Positions 1 through 9,467 of a stretch of 64,000 nt of DNA are shown here, piece by piece. Below the pieces are notes generated by a model, which saw nothing but the letters and a program-made list of their open reading frames with translations, was not told where the DNA came from and ran no database searches. The stretch is from NCBI GenBank assembly GCA_029959555.1, contig JASCPI010000018.1:1-64000 (forward strand). Direction: 5' to 3'. The position numbers and the translations under genes are program-made. Every line of letters begins with the position of its first letter. Position 1 is the stretch's first letter. This DNA is from Lysobacteraceae bacterium PS02065 (GTDB lineage Bacteria; Pseudomonadota; Gammaproteobacteria; Xanthomonadales; Rhodanobacteraceae).

Positions 1-96
1 GCCCGCGACCTCGTCGAGCGCCTGCCCGCCACGCCGCGCGCGGCCGCCGCGAAGCCGCCGCGCACCCGCCCGGGCCTGCTGTCGCTGTCGCCGTGA
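1..96 (+). CDS. C-terminal fragment of an unidentified protein
   Basis: The first 93 bases read in frame 1 as 31 codons ending at TGA 94-96. The fragment is rich in Ala, Pro and Arg and ends in LLSLSP. The rest of the gene lies upstream of the window. The Pro/Arg-rich tail has no recognisable motif, so no function is assigned. The codon bias (G/C at third positions) matches the following genes, which supports this as real coding sequence. The gene runs in the same direction as typA but is separated from it by about 140 bases that contain a promoter. Confidence 0.5.
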   Translation, partial: ARDLVERLPATPRAAAAKPPRTRPGLLSLSP

Positions 97-136
97 CCGC
101 CGGATGCCGCGCCGCGGCTTGACCGATCGAAACGTT

Positions 137-163
137 TTGCGGTAACGCGAATCCGGCTATAAT
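137..163 (+). promoter_or_regulatory. Probable sigma-70 promoter of typA
   Basis: A perfect TATAAT lies at 158-163, about 75 bases before the typA start. The only upstream match at sensible spacing is weak (TTGCGG at 137-142, 15-base spacer). A better TTGACC at 119-124 is 33 bases away, which is too far to pair with it. The assignment rests on the -10 element and the position. Confidence 0.45.
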
Positions 164-238
164 GGGCGGCTGCCGCTTCGAGCGGCTCTTTTTCCCTTCC
201 CCCCAGCGACGCCCGGCAACGGGTGGTCAGGCCTCCGT

Positions 239-2068
<1,830 letters not shown>

Positions 2069-2076
2069 TCCACCAC

Positions 2077-2103
2077 GTTCCCGGCGCGCAACGCGCCGGG
2101 AAC
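2077..2103 (+). terminator. Strong stem-loop after typA
   Basis: Nine bases after the typA stop lies a perfect 12-bp stem (GTTCCCGGCGCG and its complement) with a CAA loop. No T-tract follows, so it is either a weak intrinsic terminator or an mRNA 3'-end stabilising hairpin. Confidence 0.5.
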
Positions 2104-2105
2104 CA

Positions 2106-2178
2106 CGGCGGAGTCGCCTGCGGCGGTTCCGCCAGCTTCCGCTTTGTTTGGGCGGAACCCGCGCAGCGGATTCCGCCA
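2106..2178. repeat. Solitary inverted-repeat element, same family as the 5.2-5.8 kb array
   Basis: The element has two imperfect inverted arms of about 30 bases: a left arm with GCCTGCGGCGGTTCCGCC and a right arm with GGCGGAACCCGCGCAGCGG. The same two arms form each unit of the tandem array at 5249-5845. A lone left arm, slightly decayed, lies at 2303-2335. The interval 2104-2540 between typA and the next gene holds these elements and no supported gene. Confidence 0.7.
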
Positions 2179-2302
2179 CACGATCGTACGTCGCCCCCGA
2201 CACACCCCCCGCGACACCATCACCCCACTCTCCGCGCACATGCCGCGCGCGAAGACACGGCGAACGTCCCTTCGCACGAGACCGGCATCGCATCGCGGTC
2301 CA

Positions 2303-2335
2303 CGGCGGAATCACCTGCGGTGGTTCCGCTCTACT
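2303..2335. repeat. Decayed single arm of the inverted-repeat element
   Basis: This stretch differs from the left arm of the element at 2106-2178 at only a few bases (GGCGGAATCACC, then a GGTGGTTCCGC core). No right arm follows within 150 bases. Confidence 0.5.
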
Positions 2336-2540
2336 CACATTCCAGCAACTCTCGACAACCGAACGGCTGGTCAGGCCGGAGGCGCAACAACAGCGCGCAG
2401 CGCCGGCCATCCCTTCAAGCGTCGCAGACGGGTTCTGGCACATGGCTCCTCGGCGAGCCGCCCTTCCTGCTCCGGATCAAGCCTCGCATCGCGACGACCG
2501 CATGTGCTCCGCGAGCGTCATCCCGACCCGCGCAAGCCCG

Positions 2541-4133
2541 CTACTCGAACCCGCTCGCGAAGATCACGTCGCCCGTTTCGGTCGCACCCACGTCGCAGCC
2601 CGCGCCGACCGGGCGCGGGTAGCCGCGCTGATCGACATCGAGGCAGAACACCGCGTTCGCGGCATCGATGGCGACGCTGCCGGCGGCCGGAAGGTAGGTC
2701 GGCGTGAGGCCGCCGTGGTTCGCCAGCGGGCCGAGTGCGAGTGCCGTGCCGGATACGCCGACCGTGTTGAGGTCGGTCGACAGGCCGCAGGTGTTGCCGG
2801 CGCTTTCGACGTTGCCGACGCCGAAGTCGATCGAGCCAGCCGGAAAGCTGCAGCTGCCGCGCAGGATGCTGTTGTAGAGGCGCAGCGCGAAGTCGGCCGG
2901 TTCCTCGTAGCCGCCGAGCGCCGATCCCGACAGCCCGACCGGCACCGCGACCGGCGCCGCCACCGTGACGTGCTGCAGGAGCAGCGTCGATCCGTCGATC
3001 GAGCTGGTCCATCCGATCGCGGCGCCACGCGCACCGCCGGGCAGCGCCGCGGCGGACACCGCGATGCTGTTGCCCGAGAACGTGCTGTTCTCCACCGCGA
3101 GGCGGGTACCACCACCGTCCATGAGCAGTGCGCCGCCCGCGCTGGCGCTGCCGCGGTTGCGCTCGAAGAGCGACTCCGTGATGCGCAGGTCGATCGTGTC
3201 GCCGATCTCCAGGGCCCCCGGCGCGCGGTCGTCGAGATCGTCGTTGGCGTTGTCGATGAACGCGCTGCGGCTCAGCGTGCCGTCCATTCTCGTGATCGAC
3301 ATCGGCCGCACATTGCCCTCGTAGCGCATGCGATCGACCACGAGCTCGGCGGCTTCCGCAAGCGGGTGCCCTCTGATCTCCACACCACCGCTCGTGCCGA
3401 GGACATCCACGCGCTCGATGCGAACACGGTTGGCGGTGGACAGGTACGCGCCGGACGTACTGTCCGCGGAGAGCGCGCCGTCGATGATCGAGTCGTACAG
3501 GTGGATGTCGGTGGTGCCGTAGCCGGCAAAGCCGTTGCCGTACACGGAAAGCCACGCAATGCGACTGTCGAACAACGCGAAGTCGGCCTTGCCGACGCTG
3601 GCGACGAGCGCGGTGATCTCGCTCTCGCCGACCGAGAACGATCCTGAGAAGTCGCCTCCTGCGACCGGAGGCTCTACCCTGATCGAGCCGAGCGGATTCG
3701 GCGCGCGCAGCCGGTAGAGTCGCACGGCGTTGCCGTTGGTGGCGAACAGTTCGCGCTTGCCCTGGGCATCGAGGGCCAGGTTGGCGAGATCGAGCTGATG
3801 CACCGAATCGAACGTGATCAGGTCGGTCACGCCATCACCACGGATCAGCGTCTGGGAACTGCCGGCGCCCTGGAAGTGCGTGCCGCCGGTCACCGCGAGC
3901 GGCGTCGCGTTGACCTGGTAGGTACCTGCTGCAAGCAGGATCTCGTTGTACGCCGCAGGATCGACGTTGGCGGCGATCACCGCTTCGCGCAACGAGCAAT
4001 CGGTCGGCGTGCAGCCGTTCGGCGCGGGGTCGTCCAGGCGCGTCACGACGATGTCCTGTGCATGCACGGGCGCCGCCGCGAGCCATGACGCGAAGACGAA
4101 CCCTGCAAAACCGATTCCGTTGCACCCGTGCAT
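2541..4133 (-). CDS. Secreted CSLREA / choice-of-anchor Q domain protein
   Basis: The start is placed at the ATG at 4131-4133, because it begins a clean signal peptide (MHGCNGIGFAGFVFASWLAAAPVHAQ region, cleavage after AHA/VHA-like ending). The longer upstream frame is Arg-rich and unlikely. The mature protein opens with the CSLREA motif (CSLREAVIAAN, about 45 residues in). It continues through imperfect parallel beta-helix-like repeats and ends with a choice-of-anchor Q signature (NHGGLTPTYLPAAGS, then DQRGYPRPVGAGCDVGA). The last residues are GDVIFASGFE, a short C-terminal tag discussed in the findings. Function is unknown; a surface or extracellular adhesin-like role is an inference from the fold. 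The gene is monocistronic, downstream of the RIO kinase. Confidence 0.85.
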   Translation of the reverse strand: MHGCNGIGFAGFVFASWLAAAPVHAQDIVVTRLDDPAPNGCTPTDCSLREAVIAANVDPAAYNEILLAAGTYQVNATPLAVTGGTHFQGAGSSQTLIRGDGVTDLITFDSVHQLDLANLALDAQGKRELFATNGNAVRLYRLRAPNPLGSIRVEPPVAGGDFSGSFSVGESEITALVASVGKADFALFDSRIAWLSVYGNGFAGYGTTDIHLYDSIIDGALSADSTSGAYLSTANRVRIERVDVLGTSGGVEIRGHPLAEAAELVVDRMRYEGNVRPMSITRMDGTLSRSAFIDNANDDLDDRAPGALEIGDTIDLRITESLFERNRGSASAGGALLMDGGGTRLAVENSTFSGNSIAVSAAALPGGARGAAIGWTSSIDGSTLLLQHVTVAAPVAVPVGLSGSALGGYEEPADFALRLYNSILRGSCSFPAGSIDFGVGNVESAGNTCGLSTDLNTVGVSGTALALGPLANHGGLTPTYLPAAGSVAIDAANAVFCLDVDQRGYPRPVGAGCDVGATETGDVIFASGFE

Positions 4134-4268
4134 CGCCGCATCCCGCCATCGACGCCGTGGCGTCCCTGGATCACGGTCACGGCGAACAGCGGCACGGGAG
4201 GCCAACGCTCCACGATGGAGCGTGCCGCCGCGGTACCTCGGCGATGTCGATGGACACCGCGATCCGGC

Positions 4269-5144
4269 TCAATCGCCGGCTTCGGCCGCCTCGCGTCCCT
4301 GCTGGCGGATCAGGGCTTCCTGGCGCGCATCCTCGATAGCATCGCGAACCGCGTCGACATCGGCCGTGTGCTCGTCGAACACGAACGTGCCGGTCAGCGG
4401 CGTGTCGGGCTGCAGCTCGCCCTGCTCGTACAGCGCCCACATCTCCTCGCCGTAATGCGTGTCGGCCAGTTCCGGGGCGAAGCGCGAGAGCGTGTCGCGC
4501 AGGTTGTGCACGTCGCGCAGGAGCATCGTGCGCGCGGCGTTGTTGCCCGAGGCGCTCACCACCTGCGGGAAGTCGATCAACACCGGACCGTCCGGCGCGA
4601 CGAGCACGTTGTACTCGGAAAGATCGCCGTGGATGAGCCCGAGGCACAGCATGCGCACGACATCGCGCACGAGGCTCGTGTGGAACGCGCGCGCCGTGTC
4701 GGCGTCGAGCTCCACCTCGCCGAGGCGCGGCGCGTTGTCACCGTCCGCATCGGCGACGAGGTCCATCAGCAGCACGCCGTGCGAATAGCCGCGCGGCTGC
4801 GGCACGTGCACGCCCGCCGCGGCGAGCTGGTAGAGCACCTCGACCTCGGTGTTCTTCCACGCGGTCTCCTGCTCACGCCGCCCGAACTTGCTGGCCTTGC
4901 CGATCGCGCGCGCCTGGCGGCTGCCGCGCACCTTGCGGCCTTCCTGGTACTGCACGCGCGCCTGGAAGCTGCGCTGCGCCATGTCCTTGTAGACCTTCGC
5001 GCACAGCACGCGGCCACCCGCGCCGACCATGTAGACCGATGCCTCCTTGCCACTCTTCAACGGCCGCAGCACCTCGTCGACGACACCGTCGTCGACCAGC
5101 GGCTGCAAACCCTTCGGAATCTTCATCGTGACCCGTTTCTTCAC
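4269..5144 (-). CDS. RIO1-family atypical serine protein kinase
   Basis: The 291-aa cytosolic protein carries the RIO kinase signature: the nucleotide-binding segment SGKEASVYMV (31-40), the ATP-anchoring lysine in LCAKVYK (K50), the catalytic loop IHGDLSEYNVL (D174, N179) and the metal-binding IDFPQ (D191). There is no classical glycine-rich loop, as expected for RIO enzymes. Bacterial members are widespread and their substrates are mostly unknown; the archaeal and eukaryotic relatives act in small-subunit ribosome maturation. The start MKKRVTMK lies immediately upstream of the domain. A weak alternative start is M7. Confidence 0.93.
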   Translation of the reverse strand: MKKRVTMKIPKGLQPLVDDGVVDEVLRPLKSGKEASVYMVGAGGRVLCAKVYKDMAQRSFQARVQYQEGRKVRGSRQARAIGKASKFGRREQETAWKNTEVEVLYQLAAAGVHVPQPRGYSHGVLLMDLVADADGDNAPRLGEVELDADTARAFHTSLVRDVVRMLCLGLIHGDLSEYNVLVAPDGPVLIDFPQVVSASGNNAARTMLLRDVHNLRDTLSRFAPELADTHYGEEMWALYEQGELQPDTPLTGTFVFDEHTADVDAVRDAIEDARQEALIRQQGREAAEAGD

Positions 5145-5248
5145 TCGATCAGCTGCGCATTATGCGGGCATGCGGACGGATCGGCAGCGGATAGCCAGCT
5201 CCAAGCATGCCAATCAAGCTTCGACACCCGACATGGCGACATGCATCA

Positions 5249-5845
5249 CGGCGGAATCGCCTGCGGCGGTTCCGCCCTACCCGAATGACCTTCAAGCATG
5301 GCGAACGTCGTCACGATCCCGTAGGGCGGAACCCGCGCAGCGGATTCCGCCACATGCGGAGCGATGCGATTCGTGACGCTGGCGCACCTCACGGCGGAAT
5401 CGCCTGTGGCGGTTCCGCCCTACCCGACTGACGCTCAGGCATGGCGAACGTCGTCACGATCCCGTAGGGCGGAACCCGCGCAGCGGATTCCGCCACCATG
5501 CGGAGCGATGCGATTCGTGACGCCGGCGCACCTCGCGGCGGAATCGCCTGCGGCGGTTCCGCCCTACCCGAATGACCTTCAAGCATGGCGAGCGTCGTCA
5601 CGCTTCCGTAGGGCGGAACCCGCGCTGCGGATTCCGCCACATGCGGAGCGATGCGATTCGTGACGCTGGCGCACCTCACGGCGGAATCGCCTGCGGCGGT
5701 TCCGCCCTACCCGACTGACGCTCAGGCATGGCGAACGTCGTCACGATCCCGTAGGGCGGAACCCGCGCTGCGGATTCCGTCACCATGCGGAGCGATGCGC
5801 TGCATGGCGCTGACACGGTTCATGGTGGAATCGCCGCAGTGGCTC
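5249..5845. repeat. Tandem array of a 143-144 bp repeat containing inverted arms
   Basis: Units begin at 5249, 5392, 5536 and 5679, each with CGGCGGAATCGCCTGYGGCG. A degenerate fifth start lies near 5823. Spacing is 143, 144, 143 and 144 bases. Each unit has a left arm (GGCGGTTCCGCCCTACCCG), a spacer with GGCGARCGTCGTCACG, a right arm (GTAGGGCGGAACCCGCGC) inverted relative to the left, and a linker (ATGCGGAGCGATGCGATTCG). Units 1 and 3, and units 2 and 4, resemble each other more closely in the spacer (AATGACCTTCAA versus ACTGACGCTCAG), which suggests duplication of a two-unit block. Apparent short frames crossing the array only reflect the repeat. Confidence 0.9.
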
Positions 5846-6054
5846 TGTGCGCCCTTCCGAAGCGCCCAATTCCCTTGCCGCACTGCGCCTTGCAAATCCG
5901 CGCGCACGCGTCGAGTCTCGCGGGTGGTCCGGCATCGTGGGGAGCGGTGACGCAGCGGGTATCGCCTGCGCGCCGTGCGATGCGGATCCGCCGCCGTCGC
6001 ATCGCGAATCGATCGCGATCGTCGATCCGAGACCCGCTCCAGGGAGGAAACACC

Positions 6055-7998
6055 GTGACCCGAACCTCGTCCGTGCTGTCCGCGTTGACCCTGCTCGCCG
6101 CCGCGCCCGCCTTCGCCCAGGCCGATACCTCGGCCCTGCCCTTCGCCAAGCAACTCGCCGGTCCTCCGTCGGAGATCGCGTCGATGCGCGCGCCGTTGCC
6201 GACCGACGCGACGATCCACTCGCGCAGCGCGCTGCTGCCCGTGAAATTCACCGGCGAAGCCGGCGGCGAACGCACGTGGCAGGCCTCGCTCCCGGTCGAG
6301 AAGGATGCGCTGCGCTTCCTCGTGTTCGCGCCCGCACAGGCGGACTGGCAGGTCGACCTCGTCGGCGCTTCGGGACGCAGCGTCGCGGCCGAGTCGCTGG
6401 CCTCGCGCGTGATCGCGACCGATTTCGCGCTCGGCGAGGCACGCGTGCCCGCGGTGCGCTACGACCTCGACAACCTGCAAGGCGACACCTGGAGCCTCAA
6501 GCTGCGCAGCGGCGCGGCGGCAGCCGACGGCTACCTCCTCGTCGAAGGCGACGAGGCGACCGAGCTCGCCTCATACCAGACCCACACGCGCCAGATCGTC
6601 GGCGAGCGCCTTGGCCTCACCGCGCTGCTGACCGCATCGGCCGGCGACGACGTGCGCGTCGGCGCGAAGGCGGGTCGCATCGCGCAGGCCATGCTGCGCG
6701 TCACCGCGCCGGACGGCAGCGTCACCACGCATGCGATGTTCGACGATGGCCGCCACGACGACGGCCTCGCCGGCGACGGCCTGTTCGCGGGTGATTTCCC
6801 GGCCACGCTCGCCGGCAACTACACCGCGCAGGTCGAGGTGCGTGGCACCAACGCGCGCGGCAAGGCCTTCGTGCGCACGGCCGAACACTTGCTGCCCGTC
6901 GTCGAGGCGAGCCTCGCGATCGGCGCGCAGCAGGCCACGGCCGTCACCGCGACCGAAGCGAACCGCCTGTCGATCCGCGTACCCGTCACCGCGCGCAAGC
7001 AAGGCCAGCATTACCGCGCGATCGGCGAGGTCTGGGGCACCGGCGCGGACGGCAAGCCCAAGGCGGTCGCCTGGCTCGGCGGCATGGTCGTGCCACGCGA
7101 CGGCCAGCTCGCGCTCGGCTTCGACGAACGCTGGATCGCCCTGAGCGGCGCGAAGGCGCCGTTCGAACTGCGCGAGCTGCGCATCGAGGACCCCGACCAC
7201 TTCGTCACCGTGGCCTCGGCCAAGCGCCTCGCGCTCGCGATGCCGAACCTGCGTTCGAAGGCCAACCCGGCCGGGATCGTCGTCGACGAGACCATGACCA
7301 TGGGCCCCCGCCCGGCGCGCGGCAGCGTCACCGAAGGCGTCGGCCAGCGCCTGCTGCTCGTGCACGGCTACTGCTCCAACGCGGTGTGGCCGGCCTCGCA
7401 GTTCAGCACGGCCTCGACGTTCCTCGACGCCAACCAGAACCGCAGCCACGACCAGTTCGCGCAGCGCATCCGCACGTTCGGCTCGACGTGGAACTCGTTC
7501 GGCACGGTCGCACACAGCCAGGGCGGCGCGGCCTCGCTGCACCTCTACGCGTTCTACTGGAGCGGCCTCGACAACGCGACCGGCAGCCGCCTGATCCAGT
7601 CGGTCGGCACGCCGTACAAGGGCACCAACCTCTCGGGCATCCTCGCGACGCTCGGCAGCTGGTTCGGCGTGGCGTGTGGATCGAACAGCAACCTCACCTA
7701 CAGCGGCGCCTCGTCGTGGCTGGCCGGCGTGCCGAACTCGGCCCGCGCCAAGGTCAACTACTACACGACCTCGTTCACGCTGACGAACTGGTACACCAAC
7801 GACTACTGCCAGTTCGCCACCGACCTCGTCCTCAGCGACCCCGAGGACGGCACCACCGAACAGGTCAACGGCCAGCTCCCGGGTGCGGTCAACCGCGGCC
7901 ACGTCACGGGCCAGTGCCACACCGCCAACATGCGTGATCCCGCGCAGTACTTGAATGCGAGCCGCAACGCGACGATGAACAGCAACGCGGCGCGCTGA
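6055..7998 (+). CDS. Secreted alpha/beta hydrolase with choice-of-anchor X domain (conditioned-medium-factor-like)
   Basis: The start is the GTG at 6055, chosen because AGGGAGGAAA sits 4 bases upstream and a signal peptide follows at once (SALTLLAAAPAFAQA, cleavage near residue 22). The 647-aa precursor has two parts. The middle (about residues 190-290) matches the choice-of-anchor X type, with an Asp/Gly-rich turn MFDDGRHDDGLAGDGLF. The C-terminal part from about residue 430 has an alpha/beta-hydrolase pattern: an oxyanion HGYCSN strand, a nucleophile elbow HSQGG (about residue 487) and GTPYKGTNLSG after it. The nearest named family I recognise is conditioned medium factor, a lipase-like fold. 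Substrate is unknown. A longer frame upstream runs through the repeat array and is not coding. Confidence 0.82.
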   Translation: MTRTSSVLSALTLLAAAPAFAQADTSALPFAKQLAGPPSEIASMRAPLPTDATIHSRSALLPVKFTGEAGGERTWQASLPVEKDALRFLVFAPAQADWQVDLVGASGRSVAAESLASRVIATDFALGEARVPAVRYDLDNLQGDTWSLKLRSGAAAADGYLLVEGDEATELASYQTHTRQIVGERLGLTALLTASAGDDVRVGAKAGRIAQAMLRVTAPDGSVTTHAMFDDGRHDDGLAGDGLFAGDFPATLAGNYTAQVEVRGTNARGKAFVRTAEHLLPVVEASLAIGAQQATAVTATEANRLSIRVPVTARKQGQHYRAIGEVWGTGADGKPKAVAWLGGMVVPRDGQLALGFDERWIALSGAKAPFELRELRIEDPDHFVTVASAKRLALAMPNLRSKANPAGIVVDETMTMGPRPARGSVTEGVGQRLLLVHGYCSNAVWPASQFSTASTFLDANQNRSHDQFAQRIRTFGSTWNSFGTVAHSQGGAASLHLYAFYWSGLDNATGSRLIQSVGTPYKGTNLSGILATLGSWFGVACGSNSNLTYSGASSWLAGVPNSARAKVNYYTTSFTLTNWYTNDYCQFATDLVLSDPEDGTTEQVNGQLPGAVNRGHVTGQCHTANMRDPAQYLNASRNATMNSNAAR

Positions 7999-8172
7999 TC
8001 ATCACATCCGGAGCGCGGCAGGGGCCGCGCTCCGGAGTCGTCGGCTACACGGCACGCCACTCGTCGCCGGCAAGGGACCACCACAGACCTCTGGTCCACG
8101 CGACGGCATCGACCCAGAAGCCCGCGTGCACCACACGGTGCGGCCTGGAAACCCGTCAGGCGATGGCGGCGA

Positions 8173-8532
8173 TCACAACGCCTCGATCGAGGTGATCGTG
8201 TACATCGGAACGCCCGACTCGTTCTTCATGCTCGACAGCGTCGCACGCACCTTTCCACCCGTCGCGGGAATCTTCAGGTTGCGCAGCACCGGACCGTCGG
8301 CATGGACCAGGACTTCCTTCCCGTCGAGCATGAGCGAGCCGAAATTCCAGTCCCCGTAGTCACCGAATTCTTCATCTCCTTCGATGACATCGAAGGAGAC
8401 CGTGCCTTCCACGGTGACGGGGAGCGTGGCGAGCACGGACGGCGTCTCCCTCGCCGATGTCGCACCGGAACCCGAACCTCCACAGCCCAGCGTCGACAGG
8501 GCAAACGCAGCCAGCAGAGCGAACCTGATCAT
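8173..8532 (-). CDS. Small predicted lipoprotein, function unknown
   Basis: The 119-aa product is read from the ATG at 8530-8532. GGAGG lies 8 bases before this codon, whereas the ATG five codons upstream overlaps that Shine-Dalgarno sequence. The N-terminus MIRFALLAAFALSTLGC is a lipoprotein-type signal with a slightly atypical lipobox (STLGC) followed by Gly/Ser. The rest is a beta-rich domain of about 90 residues with an acidic stretch (VIEGDEEFGDYGDW). I recognise no family. It lies alone, between the hydrolase and a repeat remnant. Confidence 0.7.
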   Translation of the reverse strand: MIRFALLAAFALSTLGCGGSGSGATSARETPSVLATLPVTVEGTVSFDVIEGDEEFGDYGDWNFGSLMLDGKEVLVHADGPVLRNLKIPATGGKVRATLSSMKNESGVPMYTITSIEAL

Positions 8533-8576
8533 CACGGCAACCTCCATGGTGGGACCATCATGACAACCCGTGAACC

Positions 8577-8648
8577 GGGGTCAGGTTCATTTATCCGGAG
8601 ACGCATCCCCGTCGCCAAGGCGCACGCCAGGCAAATGAACCTGACCCC
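8577..8648. repeat. MITE-like element with perfect 16-bp inverted ends
   Basis: GGGGTCAGGTTCATTT (8577-8592) and its exact complement (8633-8648) flank 40 bases of unrelated DNA. The end sequence GGGGTCAGGTTCATTT resembles the ends of repeats associated with REP-type (IS200-like, TnpA-REP) transposases in gammaproteobacteria. No transposase is present, so it would be a non-autonomous remnant. Confidence 0.6.
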
Positions 8649-8678
8649 AGCTGTCAGCGCTTCATCCGCGCGGACAGC

Positions 8679-9095
8679 CTAGCCATACTTCTTCTTCACG
8701 TTCGCGATCGACGCCTTGACGAGCTTCTCGAGCACACCCGCGTCGAGATCGGCAAGCTGTTTGAAGTACAGGCAGGACTTGCCCATCTTGTGTTTGCCGA
8801 GCTTCGCGAGCAGCTTCGCACCCGCCTCGTCCTCGCAGTCCAGGTACACGACGAGCTCGCGCCCGCGGACCGCGAAGCCCGCCAGCGGCGCCTCGCCCGA
8901 ACGCCCGCTCTCGTAGGTGTAGGTGTACGAGCCGAAGCCGACGATGCTCGGCCCCCACATCTTCGGCGGCTGCCCCGTGATCCCGCCGAGCAGCGCGATC
9001 AGCGCATGGCTGTCGGCGGTCTGCTGGGGATTGGCGCGCGAGGCGAGATAGCCTTCCACGCTGGAGTCGGTTGCCTTGGTCTTGTTCTCGGCCAT
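8679..9095 (-). CDS. DUF1801 domain protein (YdhG-like)
   Basis: The 138-aa cytosolic protein starts at MAENKTK, the ATG at 9093-9095. A GAGGG Shine-Dalgarno sequence lies about 8 bases upstream, so the longer frame is rejected. The DUF1801 pattern is visible: SHALIALLGGITGQPPKMWG near the N-terminus, an aromatic strand (GFGSYTYTYESG), a hydrophobic strand ELVVYLDC, and the GKHKMGKSCLYFKQLADLD segment, which matches the conserved small-molecule-binding-like core. The family is widespread and lacks a settled function. It marks the left GC-rich border of the accessory patch. Confidence 0.85.
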   Translation of the reverse strand: MAENKTKATDSSVEGYLASRANPQQTADSHALIALLGGITGQPPKMWGPSIVGFGSYTYTYESGRSGEAPLAGFAVRGRELVVYLDCEDEAGAKLLAKLGKHKMGKSCLYFKQLADLDAGVLEKLVKASIANVKKKYG

Positions 9096-9164
9096 GGGAA
9101 TGCCCTCGGTGGGATCAAGCGAGACCGCGGAGGATATCGAGTCTGTTCGACGACATGACCACAC

Positions 9165-9388
9165 CCAGCGCCCTTAGCTCAGCTGCAACCTTGTCCACCT
9201 CGGCGCCCCTTGCTCACGATCTCGCCCTCGCGTGCCAGCCTGCGCCAATGAGACGGCGTGAAGGGTTGGATGTAAAGCGACTCGGCGACGTCTCATACCG
9301 AGACGCCTGGCAGCTTGCTAAGGCGCACAGCGGTGACCTTGAAGGTGTCGCTGGGACGGTATGTCGTGCGTGGATCAGGGCGAGGCAT
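9165..9388 (-). pseudogene. Decayed IS3-family transposase orfA fragment
   Basis: Read on the minus strand from the ATG at 9386-9388 (GGAG upstream), the frame gives an N-terminal segment with YRPSDTFKVTAVRLSKLPG. An in-frame TGA (9293-9295) follows, then DVAESLYIQPF and WRRLAREGEIVSKGRR. This is the helix-turn-helix pattern of IS3-family OrfA (VSV.DVAE.L.I.PF...RWR.E.REG). A frameshift near 9195 is needed to continue as VDKVAAELRAL. The stop, the frameshift and the missing orfB make it non-functional. Confidence 0.65.
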
Positions 9389-9415
9389 TGGCACTCCTGA
9401 TCGTTAGGTCAGGGC

Positions 9416-9466
9416 GTCCAACAAACTAATCGAACGACCCGCACCGGCTGGATAAAATTGTAAGAC
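9416..9466 (-). repeat. Degenerate attC-like site
   Basis: On the minus strand it begins with GTCTTAC (9460-9466), one base different from the RYYYAAC box, and ends with GTTGGAC (9416-9422), a perfect GTTRRRY box. Between them lies CCAGCCGGTGCGGGTCG, a partly self-complementary core. The stop codon of the preceding gene is 1 base away. At 51 bases it is short for an attC, so it may be damaged. Confidence 0.45.
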
Positions 9467-9467
9467 C

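Noticed and set aside
119..163. TTGACC as -35 box for the typA promoter
   Set aside because: It lies 33 bases before TATAAT, twice the usual spacing, so the pair cannot act as one sigma-70 promoter.
5207..5679. Short frames with repeated AESPAAVPPYP-like segments
   Set aside because: They arise from the 143-bp DNA repeat on either strand. The peptides repeat because the DNA repeats, and there are no ribosome binding sites or codon bias.
5249..5845. Possible CRISPR array
   Set aside because: Unit length of 143-144 bp with long inverted arms and near-identical spacers does not fit CRISPR repeats and unique spacers, and no cas gene is nearby.
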